Assembly: GCF_003946045.1 (NCBI RefSeq)
Contig: NZ_RHNW01000013.1
Span: 1-64,000, forward strand
DNA: 64,000 nucleotides
Origin: Levilactobacillus mulengensis
GTDB lineage: Bacteria > Bacillota > Bacilli > Lactobacillales > Lactobacillaceae
Direction of reading: 5' to 3'
Both the position numbers and the translations under genes were made by a program. The notes below the pieces were generated by a model that did not search any database, was not told the origin of the DNA, and was given only the letters and a program-made list of their open reading frames with translations. Position 1 is the first letter of the stretch, and every line of letters starts with the position of its first letter. Positions 7,085-16,977 of the stretch are shown here, piece after piece.

Positions 7085-8452
7085 TTATACCTCACTTTTT
7101 ACGAAAAAGGTGTCATAGATGTGATGGACCGCGGCGGCCGCGTCCTTGCGCTGGGTGCCGATCATGATGGAGATGCGTGAGGCACCCTGGTTGATCATTT
7201 GAATGGCGATGCCGTGCTGGGTCAGAGAATCGATCACCTTGCCCATGGTGTCGACGGTGTGGGCAATCCCCTCGCCGACGACCATGATGATGGCGTAATC
7301 GTCGATCCACTCCAAGTAATCGGGTTTTAATGTTTCACGAATATCATGGCAAAGGGCCTTGATGGTCGCCGAATCCAATTTACTTTGGTCGAAGATAATC
7401 GTGAGGTCGTCGATTCCGGATGGCATATGTTCATAGGAAATACCATACTGCTGGAAAATTTCGAGCAGCTTCAGGGTGAAGCCGACCTCCTTGTTCAACA
7501 GGTAGCGGTGCAGGTACAACGCAGAGAACCGGTCGGAACAGGCAATCCCGGTAATCGGATTAGCGGGATTGAAGAGAAATTGTTCCGGCACAATCAGCGT
7601 GCCCGGCGCCGTGGGGTTGTTGGTATTTTTAACATTGACCGGAACCTGGCCCTGGACGGCCGGGATAATGGCCTCATCTTGGAAGACAGAGAAACCGGCG
7701 TAGGACAGTTCACGCATTTCCCGGTAGGACATCTTGGAGATGACGGCCGGGTGCGGCACGATATGGTTATCGACGGTGTAGATGGCGTCGACGTCCGTGA
7801 AATTTTCATAGAGGTCGGCCTTGAGACCGCGACTCAAAATGGCGCCCGTGATGTCGGAACCGCCACGAGTGAAGGTGTAGATGTCGCCGCTGGGACTGTA
7901 GCCGAAGAAACCGGGGAAGACGATGCGGGTGGCACTTAGTGAAAGATGACTTAAATTAAGATAAGTTTCATCTAAAACGTCCGCGTTATTGGGTTCCCCA
8001 TCGACCAGAAAACCGGCTGCGCGGGGGTCTAAAAATTTGGCGGGGATGCCTTGTTCATTCAACACATCCGCCAGTAAAATGGCGTTGAGCAATTCACCGT
8101 GGGCTTTGAAAGCCGCCATCAGGTGGTCATCGTCCGTAAAAGTTGTGGTGGCTAAAGCGCCCAGCTTGTGGGTGATGGTTTGGAGCGTTGCGGCCGGTAG
8201 CTCAAAGTGGTCACTGATTTCCCGGTAGCGGGTCGTAATCTGGGCCACCGTGGTTGAAAAGTCCTGTTGGGCCAGGACCTGCTGGGCATATTGAATCAGC
8301 AGATCCGTCACTTTGACGTCCGCTTTATCCCGTTTGCCAGGAGCCGAGGTCACGATGACCTGACGCTCTGGGTCCGCGCGAATAATGTTAACGACCTTAT
8401 CAAATTGTTCGCCGGTGGCCAGTGAACTACCACCAAACTTAACGACTTTCAC
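7085..8452 (-). CDS. lysC: Aspartate kinase
   Basis: About 455 aa. Catalyses the first step, phosphorylation of aspartate. The N-terminus KFGGSSLA (residues about 4-11) and FTRGGSD (around 200) are kinase signatures, and the C-terminal third (from about 300) holds two ACT-type regulatory domains, expected to bind lysine or threonine. The frame is open to 8569, but the GTG at 8452 gives the conserved VKVVKFGG start and has GAGGTGA seven bases upstream. First gene of a minus-strand lysC-dapF pair divergent from lysA. I see no riboswitch on this side; control may be by allostery. Confidence 0.93.
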   Translation of the reverse strand: MKVVKFGGSSLATGEQFDKVVNIIRADPERQVIVTSAPGKRDKADVKVTDLLIQYAQQVLAQQDFSTTVAQITTRYREISDHFELPAATLQTITHKLGALATTTFTDDDHLMAAFKAHGELLNAILLADVLNEQGIPAKFLDPRAAGFLVDGEPNNADVLDETYLNLSHLSLSATRIVFPGFFGYSPSGDIYTFTRGGSDITGAILSRGLKADLYENFTDVDAIYTVDNHIVPHPAVISKMSYREMRELSYAGFSVFQDEAIIPAVQGQVPVNVKNTNNPTAPGTLIVPEQFLFNPANPITGIACSDRFSALYLHRYLLNKEVGFTLKLLEIFQQYGISYEHMPSGIDDLTIIFDQSKLDSATIKALCHDIRETLKPDYLEWIDDYAIIMVVGEGIAHTVDTMGKVIDSLTQHGIAIQMINQGASRISIMIGTQRKDAAAAVHHIYDTFFVKSEV

Positions 8453-8590
8453 AAAAATCACCTCAAAGTTAGTTTGAAACTCACATTTATTTTTAATGGC
8501 AACTTTAGCAGTTTTCCGGATTAAATCAAGCGAAACTTTCTGAATCCAGTTCGTAAAGTTAGAAAACATTGTGAATTTGTGTCAGAAGGC

Positions 8591-8622
8591 TTGACGGATT
8601 ATGAGAATTGCTTTAATCTAAT
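8591..8622 (+). promoter_or_regulatory. Promoter of the lysA operon
   Basis: TTGACG at 8591-8596 followed by TTTAAT (8612) or TCTAAT (8617) as alternative -10 boxes at imperfect spacing; it lies just upstream of the riboswitch. Confidence 0.5.
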
Positions 8623-8815
8623 AGCAACATCAAATAAGAGGTTGCAACCAACATCAGTACGCAAGGGAGTCCCTGAATGGACCAGGAACTTGTGGAAAGG
8701 GGCGGTTGCCGAAGCGTCAGTCGATTCAGCGGCTGATTAGCTGGGACGTGGTTTGAATAAGACGCGGACTGTCGTAGCAAAAATGTCTGCTACGGGGCGC
8801 TTACGACGAATACGA
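8620..8815 (+). promoter_or_regulatory. Lysine riboswitch (L box)
   Basis: The leader contains the conserved lysine-aptamer blocks in order: AAGAGGTTGCA, AACATCAGTA, GAAAGGGGCGGTTGCCGAAG, AGCTGGGACG and GGACTGTC. It ends in a terminator before lysA. When lysine binds, the aptamer should favour the terminator and shut off lysA-dapD-dapL-dapA-dapB. Limits are approximate. Confidence 0.9.
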
Positions 8816-8834
8816 TGCAGAATGCAAATTTCTG

Positions 8835-8871
8835 GGATCTCTTTGTTTGTAAGCAAAGAGATCCTTTTTTT
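8835..8871 (+). terminator. Riboswitch-controlled terminator before lysA
   Basis: Perfect 10-bp stem GGATCTCTTT/AAAGAGATCC with a short loop and seven T. It is the expression platform of the lysine riboswitch. Confidence 0.9.
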
Positions 8872-8898
8872 GTCCCGTAACGAAAGGGTGGTTGAGAG

Positions 8899-10200
8899 AT
8901 GATTAGTCGTGATTTACAAGCCAATGAACAAGGACATCTGTTGTTAGGTGGGGTGGATGCCACGCAACTCGCACGAGACTTCGGCACGCCACTAGTGGTT
9001 TACGATGTCGGCAACATTCGCCAACAGATTCAGGACTTCCGGGAAAGCTTTGACCAGAGCGGGCTTCGTTATCAAATTAGTTATGCCAGCAAGGCCTTCG
9101 CGACCGTGGCCATGTATCAGGTCATTAAGGAAGAGGGCCTCCACGCCGATGTTGTCTCCGGCGGCGAGCTGTACACCGCGTTACAAGCCGGCTTCCCGGC
9201 CGAACGCCTTAGCTTCCACGGCAATAACAAGTCGGTGGCCGAGCTGACCATGGCAGTGGACCACGGCGTTGGCGTCATCATCCTAGACAACTTCCACGAA
9301 ATTCAGTTGCTCAAGGAAGTCCTCGCGGTCAAGGGAGCCAGCGTCAACGTGATGTTGCGGCTGACACCGGGCATCTCCGCCCATACCCACCGCTACACGC
9401 AAACCGGTCAGGTCGATAGCAAATTTGGCTTCGACGTCGCCTCCGGGCAAGCCACCCGGGCCCTGCAGGAAGTCCTGGCGGTGCCGCAGATGCACCTGAT
9501 CGGGATTCACGCCCACATCGGTTCACAGATCTTTGGGGTCGCCGGCTTTGAAATGTTGGTCCAAAAGTTGGTCAGCATTGCCGCCGAGTGGCGCGATGAT
9601 TTCGACTTCGTACCGCAAATCCTGAACCTCGGCGGTGGTTTTGGCATTACCTACACGGCCGCCGACGAAGCCATTGGGCCGGACGTCTTCATTCAACACA
9701 TTGCGGCCACCCTGAAGGCCAATGCGGCGGAAGCTAACCTGGACCTTCCCGAGATTTGGATCGAACCGGGCCGGTCCATCGTGGGTCCCGCCGGCTACAA
9801 TCTGTACACGGTCGGGTCACGCAAGGACATTCCCAACCTGACCTCCTATCTGAGTGTTGATGGGGGAATGGGCGATAACATTCGACCGGCGCTGTACCAG
9901 GCGCAATACGAGGCGGTGGTGGCCAACAAGCTCAACGCCCCGCAACAGGAAACCGTCCATCTGGCCGGAAAGTATTGTGAGTCCGGCGACATTCTGGTTG
10001 ACCAAGCCAAGCTGCCCCGCACGGAACCCGGCGATTTGATTGCCATGCTGGATACCGGCGCTTACGGCTACTCGATGGCGTCCAACTATAACCGCAACCC
10101 GCGGCCCGCGGTCGTCTTCGTTGAAAATGGCCAGGCCAAGGTCGTGGTTCGCCGCGAGACTTACGCGGATCTGACACGATTAGATGAAAGTTATTTATAA
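8899..10200 (+). CDS. lysA: Diaminopimelate decarboxylase
   Basis: 433 aa, PLP enzyme of fold type III. It makes lysine and CO2 from meso-diaminopimelate. The PLP lysine is in SYASKAF (about residue 60); GGGFGI (about 251) and EPGRSIVGPAG (about 295) bind phosphate, and CESGDIL (about 358) carries the active-site Cys from the neighbouring subunit. AAAGGGTGG precedes the ATG. First gene after the lysine riboswitch. Having the last step of the pathway first in the operon fits control by lysine. Confidence 0.95.
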   Translation: MISRDLQANEQGHLLLGGVDATQLARDFGTPLVVYDVGNIRQQIQDFRESFDQSGLRYQISYASKAFATVAMYQVIKEEGLHADVVSGGELYTALQAGFPAERLSFHGNNKSVAELTMAVDHGVGVIILDNFHEIQLLKEVLAVKGASVNVMLRLTPGISAHTHRYTQTGQVDSKFGFDVASGQATRALQEVLAVPQMHLIGIHAHIGSQIFGVAGFEMLVQKLVSIAAEWRDDFDFVPQILNLGGGFGITYTAADEAIGPDVFIQHIAATLKANAAEANLDLPEIWIEPGRSIVGPAGYNLYTVGSRKDIPNLTSYLSVDGGMGDNIRPALYQAQYEAVVANKLNAPQQETVHLAGKYCESGDILVDQAKLPRTEPGDLIAMLDTGAYGYSMASNYNRNPRPAVVFVENGQAKVVVRRETYADLTRLDESYL

Positions 10201-10300
10201 AACGGACATGCGGATGAGAACGGCTGAATTTTAAAAATGAGAGAATCGGCCAGCGCAAACTCGGCTGGCACCGGGTGCTTATTATATAGGAGGAAAATTG

Positions 10301-11005
10301 ATGAAAAAGATGACTGCTGAAGAAATTATCACCTACATTGGCACCGCCGAAAAGGTAACGCCCGTGAAAGCTTACGTGCAAGAAAATATTCCAGCCGATA
10401 AGGTTCCTGACAGCGTGCAACGCTTTGCCGCTCCCGAGTTTACCCTGTTAATTGGGGATTATCGTGACGTGGCGCCACTCTTGGTTGGCCGGTCGGAAGA
10501 AACGTACCACCTCGAGGTGACCGCCCGTAACTCGGCCGTGCCATTACTGGATACGGCCACGACCAACGCCCGCATTGAGCCGGGGGCGATCATCCGTGAT
10601 CAGGTCACGATTGGTGATCACGCGGTCGTCATGATGGGGGCCATCATCAATATCGGTGCAGAGATTGGGGCCGGCACCATGATCGACATGGGCGCCGTGC
10701 TTGGCGGCCGCGCCACGGTAGGAACCAACGCCCACATCGGAGCGAATGCCGTACTAGCCGGCGTGGTGGAACCCGCGTCCGCGACGCCCGTCCGCATCGG
10801 AAACAACGTCACGGTCGGCGCTAACGCGGTCGTTTTAGAAGGCGTGCAGGTCGGTGACAATGCCGTGGTCGGCGCCGGTGCCGTGGTCACCAAGGACGTT
10901 GCGCCGAATGCCGTGGTCGCTGGTGTACCGGCGCGCGTGATCAAAATCAAAGACCAACAGACGACCGACAAGACCCATATCGAAGAAACCTTGAGGGAGT
11001 TGTAA
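10301..11005 (+). CDS. dapD: 2,3,4,5-tetrahydropyridine-2,6-dicarboxylate N-acetyltransferase
   Basis: 234 aa (also named dapH). Acetylates tetrahydrodipicolinate with acetyl-CoA, committing flux to the acetylated branch. Residues about 90-210 are hexapeptide repeats of the left-handed beta-helix type ([20 protein letters not shown] and on). The start is the ATG at 10301 with AGGAGG seven bases upstream; a TTG directly before it extends the frame by one codon only. The 100-bp gap to lysA has a small hairpin (GCCAGC/GCTGGC) that could tune downstream expression. Confidence 0.94.
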   Translation: MKKMTAEEIITYIGTAEKVTPVKAYVQENIPADKVPDSVQRFAAPEFTLLIGDYRDVAPLLVGRSEETYHLEVTARNSAVPLLDTATTNARIEPGAIIRDQVTIGDHAVVMMGAIINIGAEIGAGTMIDMGAVLGGRATVGTNAHIGANAVLAGVVEPASATPVRIGNNVTVGANAVVLEGVQVGDNAVVGAGAVVTKDVAPNAVVAGVPARVIKIKDQQTTDKTHIEETLREL

Positions 11006-11008
11006 ATC

Positions 11009-12154
11009 ATGCTAACGGAAGCGGAACTCATTCAGATTCGTCGCCACCTTCACCAGATACCGGAGCTGGCGCTTCACGAAACGGCCACGCACGCCTATTT
11101 GAAAGCGGTGGTCGAGCAGCTGCCAGCGACTTGGTTGACGGTGCGCGAACCCAGCGAGCTCCCAACGGCCTTGCTGGTCAAGGTCGCGGGAAGTCAGCCG
11201 CAACGCACGATTGGCTACCGAGCCGACATCGATGCCTTGCCCGTCGACGAGACGGCCAGTTGTCCGTTTCATTCGACCCATTCGGGCGTGATGCACGCCT
11301 GTGGTCACGACATTCATATGACCGTGGCACTGGGCCTCCTCAGCTACTTTGCCGAGAATCAACCGCAAGATAACCTGATTTTCTTCTTCCAACCCGCCGA
11401 AGAGAGCGAGAGTGGTGGGAAGCAGGCGTATGACCTGGGGCTGTTCACCGGGGCGTGGCACATCGATGAATTCTACGGCTTACATGACAACGCCGACCTG
11501 CCCACCGGCACGATTGGCTGTCGCCTCGGCACGTTATTTGCCGGGACCAGCGAGGTCAACGTGACGATTCATGGCACCAGCGGCCACGCGGCCTTTCCCC
11601 ACCGGGCCAACGATGCGGTCGTGATTGCAGCCAGCTTCATTACCCAGATTCAAACGATCGTTGCCCGTAACATTGATCCCACCGCATGTGGCGTGGTGAC
11701 CTTTGGCAAAATGACCGCGGGGTCGATTCGCAACGTGATTGCGGGAGAGGCGCGGCTGGAAGGCACGATTCGTGGGCTGACCCAGGACATGATCCTCTTT
11801 ATTCGGCAGCGCGTGAGTGAGATTGCTGCCGGCGTTGCCCAGACCTACAATGCGCAGATCGACGTGGCGTTTAATCAGGGCGGCTACTACCCCGTGGAAA
11901 ATGACCCGCAATTAACGGCCAACTTCATCCAGTACATGCAACGGGCCGCCGACGTGGACTTTCAGGAGACCCCGCCAGCCATGACCGGCGAGGACTTTGG
12001 CTACTTGTTGAATCAGATTCCCGGCACCATGTTCTGGTTGGGGGTCGACAGTCCGGGCGCGCTTCACGCCGCTAATTTTAATCCCCACGAGGGCGCCATC
12101 ATCAAGGGCGTGACCGCCATGCGGGGCTTCTTAACTGACAGAATGGCTCATTGA
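11009..12154 (+). CDS. dapL: N-acetyldiaminopimelate deacetylase
   Basis: 381 aa M20/M38-type amidohydrolase that removes the acetyl group from N-acetyl-LL-diaminopimelate. Metal-ligand motifs are visible: [10 protein letters not shown] (about residues 67-76), [10 protein letters not shown] (about 95-104), and PAEESESGG (about 130-138). It starts 3 bp after the dapD stop, with its GAGGGAG site inside the dapD end, so expression is coupled. Generic aminoacylase annotation would be misleading; the operon points to DapL (YkuR type). Confidence 0.9.
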   Translation: MLTEAELIQIRRHLHQIPELALHETATHAYLKAVVEQLPATWLTVREPSELPTALLVKVAGSQPQRTIGYRADIDALPVDETASCPFHSTHSGVMHACGHDIHMTVALGLLSYFAENQPQDNLIFFFQPAEESESGGKQAYDLGLFTGAWHIDEFYGLHDNADLPTGTIGCRLGTLFAGTSEVNVTIHGTSGHAAFPHRANDAVVIAASFITQIQTIVARNIDPTACGVVTFGKMTAGSIRNVIAGEARLEGTIRGLTQDMILFIRQRVSEIAAGVAQTYNAQIDVAFNQGGYYPVENDPQLTANFIQYMQRAADVDFQETPPAMTGEDFGYLLNQIPGTMFWLGVDSPGALHAANFNPHEGAIIKGVTAMRGFLTDRMAH

Positions 12155-12168
12155 AGGAGAGATTGAGA

Positions 12169-13056
12169 ATGTTTGAAAATGCAGATTTACTCACGGCAAT
12201 CATCACGCCGTTTACCGCCGATGGGAGCGCCATTAACTACGTTGCTTTGGAGAAATTGACCAATCACCTGCTGGCGACTGGGACCAAGGGCTTCGTCATT
12301 GGCGGGACCACTGGGGAAACGCCTACGCTGAGCGAAGCGGAAAAATTAGAGCTCTATACGCGCTTTGGCAAGATGGTCGGTGGCCGGGTGCCCGTTATCG
12401 CTGGTGCCGGCAGTAACAACACGCAAGAGACCGTCGACTTCGTCCAGAAGCTGGGTCAGGTGCCCGGCATCGACATGGCGCTGGTCGTGGTGCCATACTA
12501 CAACAAGCCGAACCAGCGGGGGATGCGCGCGCATTTTCAAACGGTAGCCGACGCGTCGCCACTTCCCGTAATGATCTACAACATTCCGGGCCGAACCGGG
12601 GTCTTGATGACCAAGGAAACCGTCGTCGACTTGGCCCAGTACCCCAACATTGGCGGCGTCAAGCAGTGCAATACGATGGCTGATTTCGAGTACATCGTCG
12701 AACACACACCGGCAGACTTCCTGGTCTATAGCGGCGAGGATGCCCAGGCCTTATTTGCCACGGCGGTCGGGGGCAACGGGGTGATCTCCGTGGCGTCCCA
12801 CGTCTACGGCGACCAGATTCGCGAAATGTTAGACGACCTGGCAGCCGGCAACGTCCAGGCCGCCGGGGCCTTACAACGGCAGTTGACGCCCAAGATGGCG
12901 GCCCTGTTCATGTACCCGTCACCGTCACCGGTCAAGGCCGTATTAAACGACCAGGGTTACGAGGTCGGAACGTGTCGGTTACCAATTCTGCCACTCAACG
13001 CTGAGGAAAAGTCGGCGCTCTATGCAGCCCTCGGCACCAAGGAGGCCCAAGCGTGA
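12169..13056 (+). CDS. dapA: 4-hydroxy-tetrahydrodipicolinate synthase
   Basis: 295 aa TIM-barrel aldolase that condenses pyruvate with aspartate semialdehyde. [10 protein letters not shown] (about residues 44-53) is the substrate-binding signature. The catalytic Tyr is in IYNIPGRTG (about 134) and the Schiff-base Lys in GGVKQCN (about 163). The start is the ATG at 12169 with AAGGAGAG upstream; the open frame begins earlier, inside the dapL end. Confidence 0.94.
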   Translation: MFENADLLTAIITPFTADGSAINYVALEKLTNHLLATGTKGFVIGGTTGETPTLSEAEKLELYTRFGKMVGGRVPVIAGAGSNNTQETVDFVQKLGQVPGIDMALVVVPYYNKPNQRGMRAHFQTVADASPLPVMIYNIPGRTGVLMTKETVVDLAQYPNIGGVKQCNTMADFEYIVEHTPADFLVYSGEDAQALFATAVGGNGVISVASHVYGDQIREMLDDLAAGNVQAAGALQRQLTPKMAALFMYPSPSPVKAVLNDQGYEVGTCRLPILPLNAEEKSALYAALGTKEAQA

Positions 13057-13826
13057 TTTCAGTAATTGTTGCCGGATTCAACGGCTCGATGGGACAAAAG
13101 ACCCTCGCCATGATTGCGCAGGCGGCCGATTTAAACCTCGTGGGCGTGTACAACCCCCACGTGACCGACCTGACGCCCGCAACGTATCGGTTAGCTCCAA
13201 CGGTGGTGGTCGCCAACGACCTCGCCCAGTTACCAGCGGCTGACATTTGGATCGACTTTAGCCTGCCAAGTGGCGTCTACGCCAATGCTAAATTTGCGAT
13301 TGATCACGGCATCCGACCAGTGATTGGGACCAGCGGCATGACCGAGGACCAGCAGGTAGCGCTCCAACGGGCGGCCGATACGAAGGGCTTAGGGGGCATC
13401 ATTGCCGCCAACTTCGGGGTCTCCGCCGTTCTGATGATGAAATTTGCTAAGGAGGCCGCGGCCTATTTTGACCACGCTGAAATCATGGAATACCACCATG
13501 CGGATAAGCTGGACGCACCGTCCGGGACCGCGCGCAACACGGCCAAACTGATCTACGAACAACAGGGGCATGATGAAGCGACCAATCCGCAGGAACAGGA
13601 CCCCATGGGTGCGCGCGGTGGCGATTACCACGGGATTAAGATCCACGCCGTGCGGCTGCCGGGCTTTATCGCAGACGAGGAGGTTATCTTTGGTGGGGCC
13701 GGTGAGACCTTGACCATCAAGCAGAGCACGACGGACCGGGCATCGTTTATGACCGGCGTGCGCATCGCTATCGACGCGGTCATGCACCGTCAGAACCTGG
13801 TCATCGGCCTGGAAAATATTCTTTAA
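13053..13826 (+). CDS. dapB: 4-hydroxy-tetrahydrodipicolinate reductase
   Basis: 257 aa. NAD(P)-binding N-terminus ([12 protein letters not shown], residues 4-15) and the catalytic [15 protein letters not shown] block (about residues 142-156), which holds the His and Lys used in hydride transfer. The GTG start overlaps the dapA stop by 4 bp (GTGA) and has GGAGG upstream. Last gene of the riboswitch operon; no clear T-run terminator follows, only repeat elements. Confidence 0.93.
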   Translation: MISVIVAGFNGSMGQKTLAMIAQAADLNLVGVYNPHVTDLTPATYRLAPTVVVANDLAQLPAADIWIDFSLPSGVYANAKFAIDHGIRPVIGTSGMTEDQQVALQRAADTKGLGGIIAANFGVSAVLMMKFAKEAAAYFDHAEIMEYHHADKLDAPSGTARNTAKLIYEQQGHDEATNPQEQDPMGARGGDYHGIKIHAVRLPGFIADEEVIFGGAGETLTIKQSTTDRASFMTGVRIAIDAVMHRQNLVIGLENIL

Positions 13827-13840
13827 ACTTGTCGTTGATG

Positions 13841-14033
13841 GTGCCTCCGGGCTGGTGAAAACTGGGCCGGGACGCTGTGGGCGCACGTCTGAAGCCGAAG
13901 GGCGGTCTCCAGACTTACTTTGAGCCTCTGGGAAGCGAGTCTCAAAGATAGCAGTTGTCTAAGCGGTAAACCGCTAAGACAACTCCCACGGCTGAGCCCA
14001 TTTTCACCGGCCCTGCGGCTGACACTGGTTTAA
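13841..14033 (+). repeat. Structured intergenic repeat, type A, copy 1
   Basis: Outer inverted repeat (GGCTGGTGAAAA with TTTTCACCGGCC) enclosing CTGTGGG/CCCACGG and three hairpins: GTCTG/CAGAC, CTTTGAG/CTCAAAG and GTTGTCTAAGCGGT/ACCGCTAAGACAAC. Begins 15 bp after dapB. Homologous to 22184-22385 read in reverse. Confidence 0.85.
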
Positions 14034-14079
14034 AGCAGATTTGCCGGTGACCATGACGCGGGTTATGGGCGGGTCTCAG

Positions 14080-14317
14080 CGTCTCCAGACTGGTGAAGCT
14101 GGGGTCGTGAAGCGGTGGCTGGCCGTTCCCTGCTGTGGGGCCAGTTTCCGCCTGAGGACCGGGCCCCCACCTCAACTTTGAGCCAAAGATCAATTTCAAA
14201 GGTTGTCCCATGGGCTAAGTAGCGAAAGTCGTGCTACTAAGGCCATCGACACAGCTGGTCACTAGTATCCACCAACGTGGCCCATTTTCACCGGCCCTGC
14301 GGCTGACGCTGGTTTAA
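14080..14317 (+). repeat. Structured intergenic repeat, type B, copy 2
   Basis: Same scaffold with the extra type B stem. Third hairpin ATGGGCTAAGTAGC/GCTACTAAGGCCAT; conserved tail CGACACAGCTGG. Its end and about 30 bp of flank repeat 13998-14066 almost exactly at 14278-14346. Confidence 0.82.
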
Positions 14318-14532
14318 AACAGATTTGCCGGTGACCGTGTCGTGGGTTCTGGAGGGGGACTACGTCAATTGTGTTTGGGGTTGTTGTCGGATGACGCCCT
14401 GCAATCGGTGGACGTGTTTATGACCATCAGAAATACTGTAGAGATAAGGAAAAGTGTGTCAGCCATAACCCGTCAATCGCAGCCACCACAGGAAATTGAG
14501 CGACTACACCAGTATGGTTGCCACGCACAAAT
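14318..14532. other. Unassigned spacer between repeats
   Basis: Apart from the last 30 bp of the direct repeat (to 14346) I see no gene, tRNA or clear hairpin here. A promoter for patA-asd may lie between here and 14680, but no convincing -35/-10 pair stands out. Confidence 0.4.
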
Positions 14533-14639
14533 GTGAGTGACCAGAGGTGGGCCAAGATGCCCGAGCTGGAAGACCGATTCTCAGGCTGGAAGCGTTCCCC
14601 ACAGCAGGGCGTCTTGAGCCCACCGCCGGGAACGGCCAG
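14533..14639 (-). repeat. Structured intergenic repeat, type B, internally deleted copy
   Basis: Reads on the minus strand as the 5' type B stem (CGTTCCCGGCGG), CCTGCTGTGGGG and the first hairpin, then jumps to the 3' stem CCACCTCTGGTCAC. Hairpins two and three are missing. Confidence 0.75.
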
Positions 14640-14680
14640 TAAAACAATTTTAAACATAAAGGTTAGGAGAGGTGACCAAT

Positions 14681-15889
14681 TTGCCGCTACTGGATTCGAA
14701 ACTAAAATCAATTGTTAACCAAACACTTGCGCCAATGGGCGTTTCTCAGATTCGGTTCTTTGCGCAGAAATTTGCGCAGATTCCGGGAATTATTAAGCTG
14801 ACACTGGGGGAACCCGACTTCAACGTGCCCGAACACGTGAAGGCAGCCGCCATTCAGAGCATTCGGGAGAATCAATCCCATTACTCCGATCAGCGGGGCA
14901 TCATGGAACTGCGGGTGGCCATCAGCGACTACCTGCAACAACGGTTTCACGTTAGCTACGACGCAGCGTCTGAAATCGTGGTGACCGTGGGGGCGACCGA
15001 GGCCATTTTCGCGGCACTGGGTAGTTTAATCAACCCCGGGGACAAAATTCTGGTGGCCACCCCGACCTTTGCCCTGTATTGGCCGGTCATTGAAATTTTC
15101 GGTGGCATTCCCGTTCAGGTGGATACCACGGCCGATGGGTTCCGATTGACCGGCAAACATTTGCAGGCCGTTCTCGACCGGGAAGGTGCCGCTAACGTGA
15201 AGGCGTTGGTCCTGAACTTTCCTGGCAACCCCACCGGATTCGAGTACAGCCGCGATCAGCTGCAAGAGTTGGCGGACGTCATCAAACAAAACGCCATGTA
15301 TGTCTTAACCGATGAAATTTATGCGGAATTAACCTATGGTCAGCCGCATACCTCAATGGCCGAGTTGTTGCCGGAACAAACAATTCTGATCAATGGGCTA
15401 TCCAAGTCCCATGCGATGACCGGCTATCGAATCGGCTACTTTGTCGGGCCCAAGGACTTTGTGGTGAACGCCAGCAAGCTACATGGTTTTGCGGTCACTA
15501 GTCCGTCGAATCCAGCCCAGTATGCGGCGTTGGAGGCGTTGACCAACGGCGTCGATGATGCCAAGGACATGCGGCAGGTGTACCAACAACGGCGTGACTA
15601 CATCGTGCCCAAGTTAAATGCTCTGGGATACGAAACGGCATTGCCGGCCGGTGCGTTTTACGCGTTTGCTAAGATTCCGGCTAGTTTCGGGTTGAGTTCT
15701 GTGGCGTTTGCGACGAGACTGGCCGAAGAAGCCAAGGTAGGCGTGACCCCCGGCAGTGCGTTTGGTGCTGGTGGTGAGGGCTACGTGCGCCTGTCCTACG
15801 CGTCATCGATGGCGGATCTACAAGAAGCCATGGCGCGGTTGACGGTATTTACGGAAAAGATGCAAACTGAATTAAAAATTAAGGGATGA
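14681..15889 (+). CDS. patA: N-acetyl-LL-diaminopimelate aminotransferase (class I PLP)
   Basis: About 402 aa, fold-type I aminotransferase. The PLP lysine is in NGLSKSHAMTGYR (about residues 246-258), with FPGNPTG (about 185) and the DEIYAEL aspartate typical of the family. PatA transfers the amino group from glutamate to N-acetyl-2-amino-6-oxopimelate, the step between DapD and DapL. The assignment rests on the neighbouring asd and the otherwise complete pathway. The start is uncertain: TTG at 14681 sits at normal distance from AGGAGAGGTG; GTG at 14672 overlaps that site. Confidence 0.85.
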   Translation: MPLLDSKLKSIVNQTLAPMGVSQIRFFAQKFAQIPGIIKLTLGEPDFNVPEHVKAAAIQSIRENQSHYSDQRGIMELRVAISDYLQQRFHVSYDAASEIVVTVGATEAIFAALGSLINPGDKILVATPTFALYWPVIEIFGGIPVQVDTTADGFRLTGKHLQAVLDREGAANVKALVLNFPGNPTGFEYSRDQLQELADVIKQNAMYVLTDEIYAELTYGQPHTSMAELLPEQTILINGLSKSHAMTGYRIGYFVGPKDFVVNASKLHGFAVTSPSNPAQYAALEALTNGVDDAKDMRQVYQQRRDYIVPKLNALGYETALPAGAFYAFAKIPASFGLSSVAFATRLAEEAKVGVTPGSAFGAGGEGYVRLSYASSMADLQEAMARLTVFTEKMQTELKIKG

Positions 15890-15895
15890 ACGGGT

Positions 15896-16972
15896 ATGAG
15901 TGAAGGATTTGTCGTTGCAATTTTAGGGGCCACGGGCGCCGTGGGAACCCGCTTGATTCAACAGTTAGAACAGTCTACGATTCCGGTGAAGAACGTGAAA
16001 TTATTGGCGTCTTCGCGCTCGGCAGGAAAGGTCTTACAATTTAGAGAACAGGACGTCACGGTTGAAGAAGCCACGCCCGCTGCATTTGACGGGGTCGACC
16101 TGGTTTTGGCCTCGGCCGGTGGCAGTGTCTCGAAGAAATTTCTACCGGAAGCCGTGAAGCGCGGAGCAGTCTGCGTGGACAATACCAGTGCCTTTCGGAT
16201 GGTGCCAGAGATTCCGCTGGTCGTGCCGGAAGTGAACGAATCGGCGTTGTATCAACACCAAGGCATCATTGCCAACCCAAATTGCTCGACGATTCAAATG
16301 ATGGTCGCCCTAGAACCCATTCGCCAGGCCATTGGGTTGAAGCAGATCATCGTTTCCACCTACCAAGCCGCATCCGGTGCCGGACAGTCGGCCTTGAATG
16401 AGCTGTACACTGAGGCCCAGGACTTCCTGGATGGCAAGCAGATGCACGCGGACATTTTCCCAACGAAGGGCGATCAAAAGCATTATCCATTGGCCTTTAA
16501 TCTGTTGCCACAGATTGACGTGCTGGAGGATAACCTGTACTCCCATGAAGAGTGGAAGATGATTCACGAAACGAAGAAGATCATGCTGGGGGACATGGAT
16601 GCCAGTGAAATCAAGGTCACGGCCACCTGTGTCCGGGTTCCCGTCCCCATCAGTCACGGGGAATCCATTTGGATCGATACCGGGGACCCCACCGCCACGG
16701 TCGACCAATTACGGCAGGCCATTGCGGACGCACCGGGCGCCGTGTTACAGGATGACCCAGCCCATCAAGTCTATCCGCAACCCGTCAACGCGACCGGGAC
16801 GCGCGACACCTACGTTGGGCGGATCCGGCCCGACCTGGAAAATCCGGGGGCTTTCAACCTGTGGGTCGTGTCCGATAACCTCTTAAAGGGGGCCGCTTGG
16901 AATACGGTTCAGATTGCGGAACGGCTGGTTGCCGATGACCTGGTTCATCCGGTGGTGCCGGCAACGAAGTAA
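15896..16972 (+). CDS. asd: Aspartate-semialdehyde dehydrogenase
   Basis: 358 aa. Reduces aspartyl phosphate made by LysC to the semialdehyde used by DapA. GATGAVG (residues 11-17) binds NADP; the nucleophile Cys is in [10 protein letters not shown] (about residue 131) and a conserved histidine is in VPISHGES (about 253). It starts 6 bp after patA with a weak site (AAGGGATGAACGGGT). Also supplies threonine and methionine synthesis, which may explain why it is outside the lysine-riboswitch operon. Confidence 0.94.
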   Translation: MSEGFVVAILGATGAVGTRLIQQLEQSTIPVKNVKLLASSRSAGKVLQFREQDVTVEEATPAAFDGVDLVLASAGGSVSKKFLPEAVKRGAVCVDNTSAFRMVPEIPLVVPEVNESALYQHQGIIANPNCSTIQMMVALEPIRQAIGLKQIIVSTYQAASGAGQSALNELYTEAQDFLDGKQMHADIFPTKGDQKHYPLAFNLLPQIDVLEDNLYSHEEWKMIHETKKIMLGDMDASEIKVTATCVRVPVPISHGESIWIDTGDPTATVDQLRQAIADAPGAVLQDDPAHQVYPQPVNATGTRDTYVGRIRPDLENPGAFNLWVVSDNLLKGAAWNTVQIAERLVADDLVHPVVPATK

Positions 16973-16977
16973 AATAG

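Noticed and set aside
13841-14339. CRISPR array, because of repeated palindromic units
   Set aside because: The units are long, imperfect and not separated by uniform spacers; no cas genes are near.
14342-14718. Short frames between the repeats upstream of patA
   Set aside because: They overlap repeat elements, lack ribosome sites, and show no protein-like pattern.
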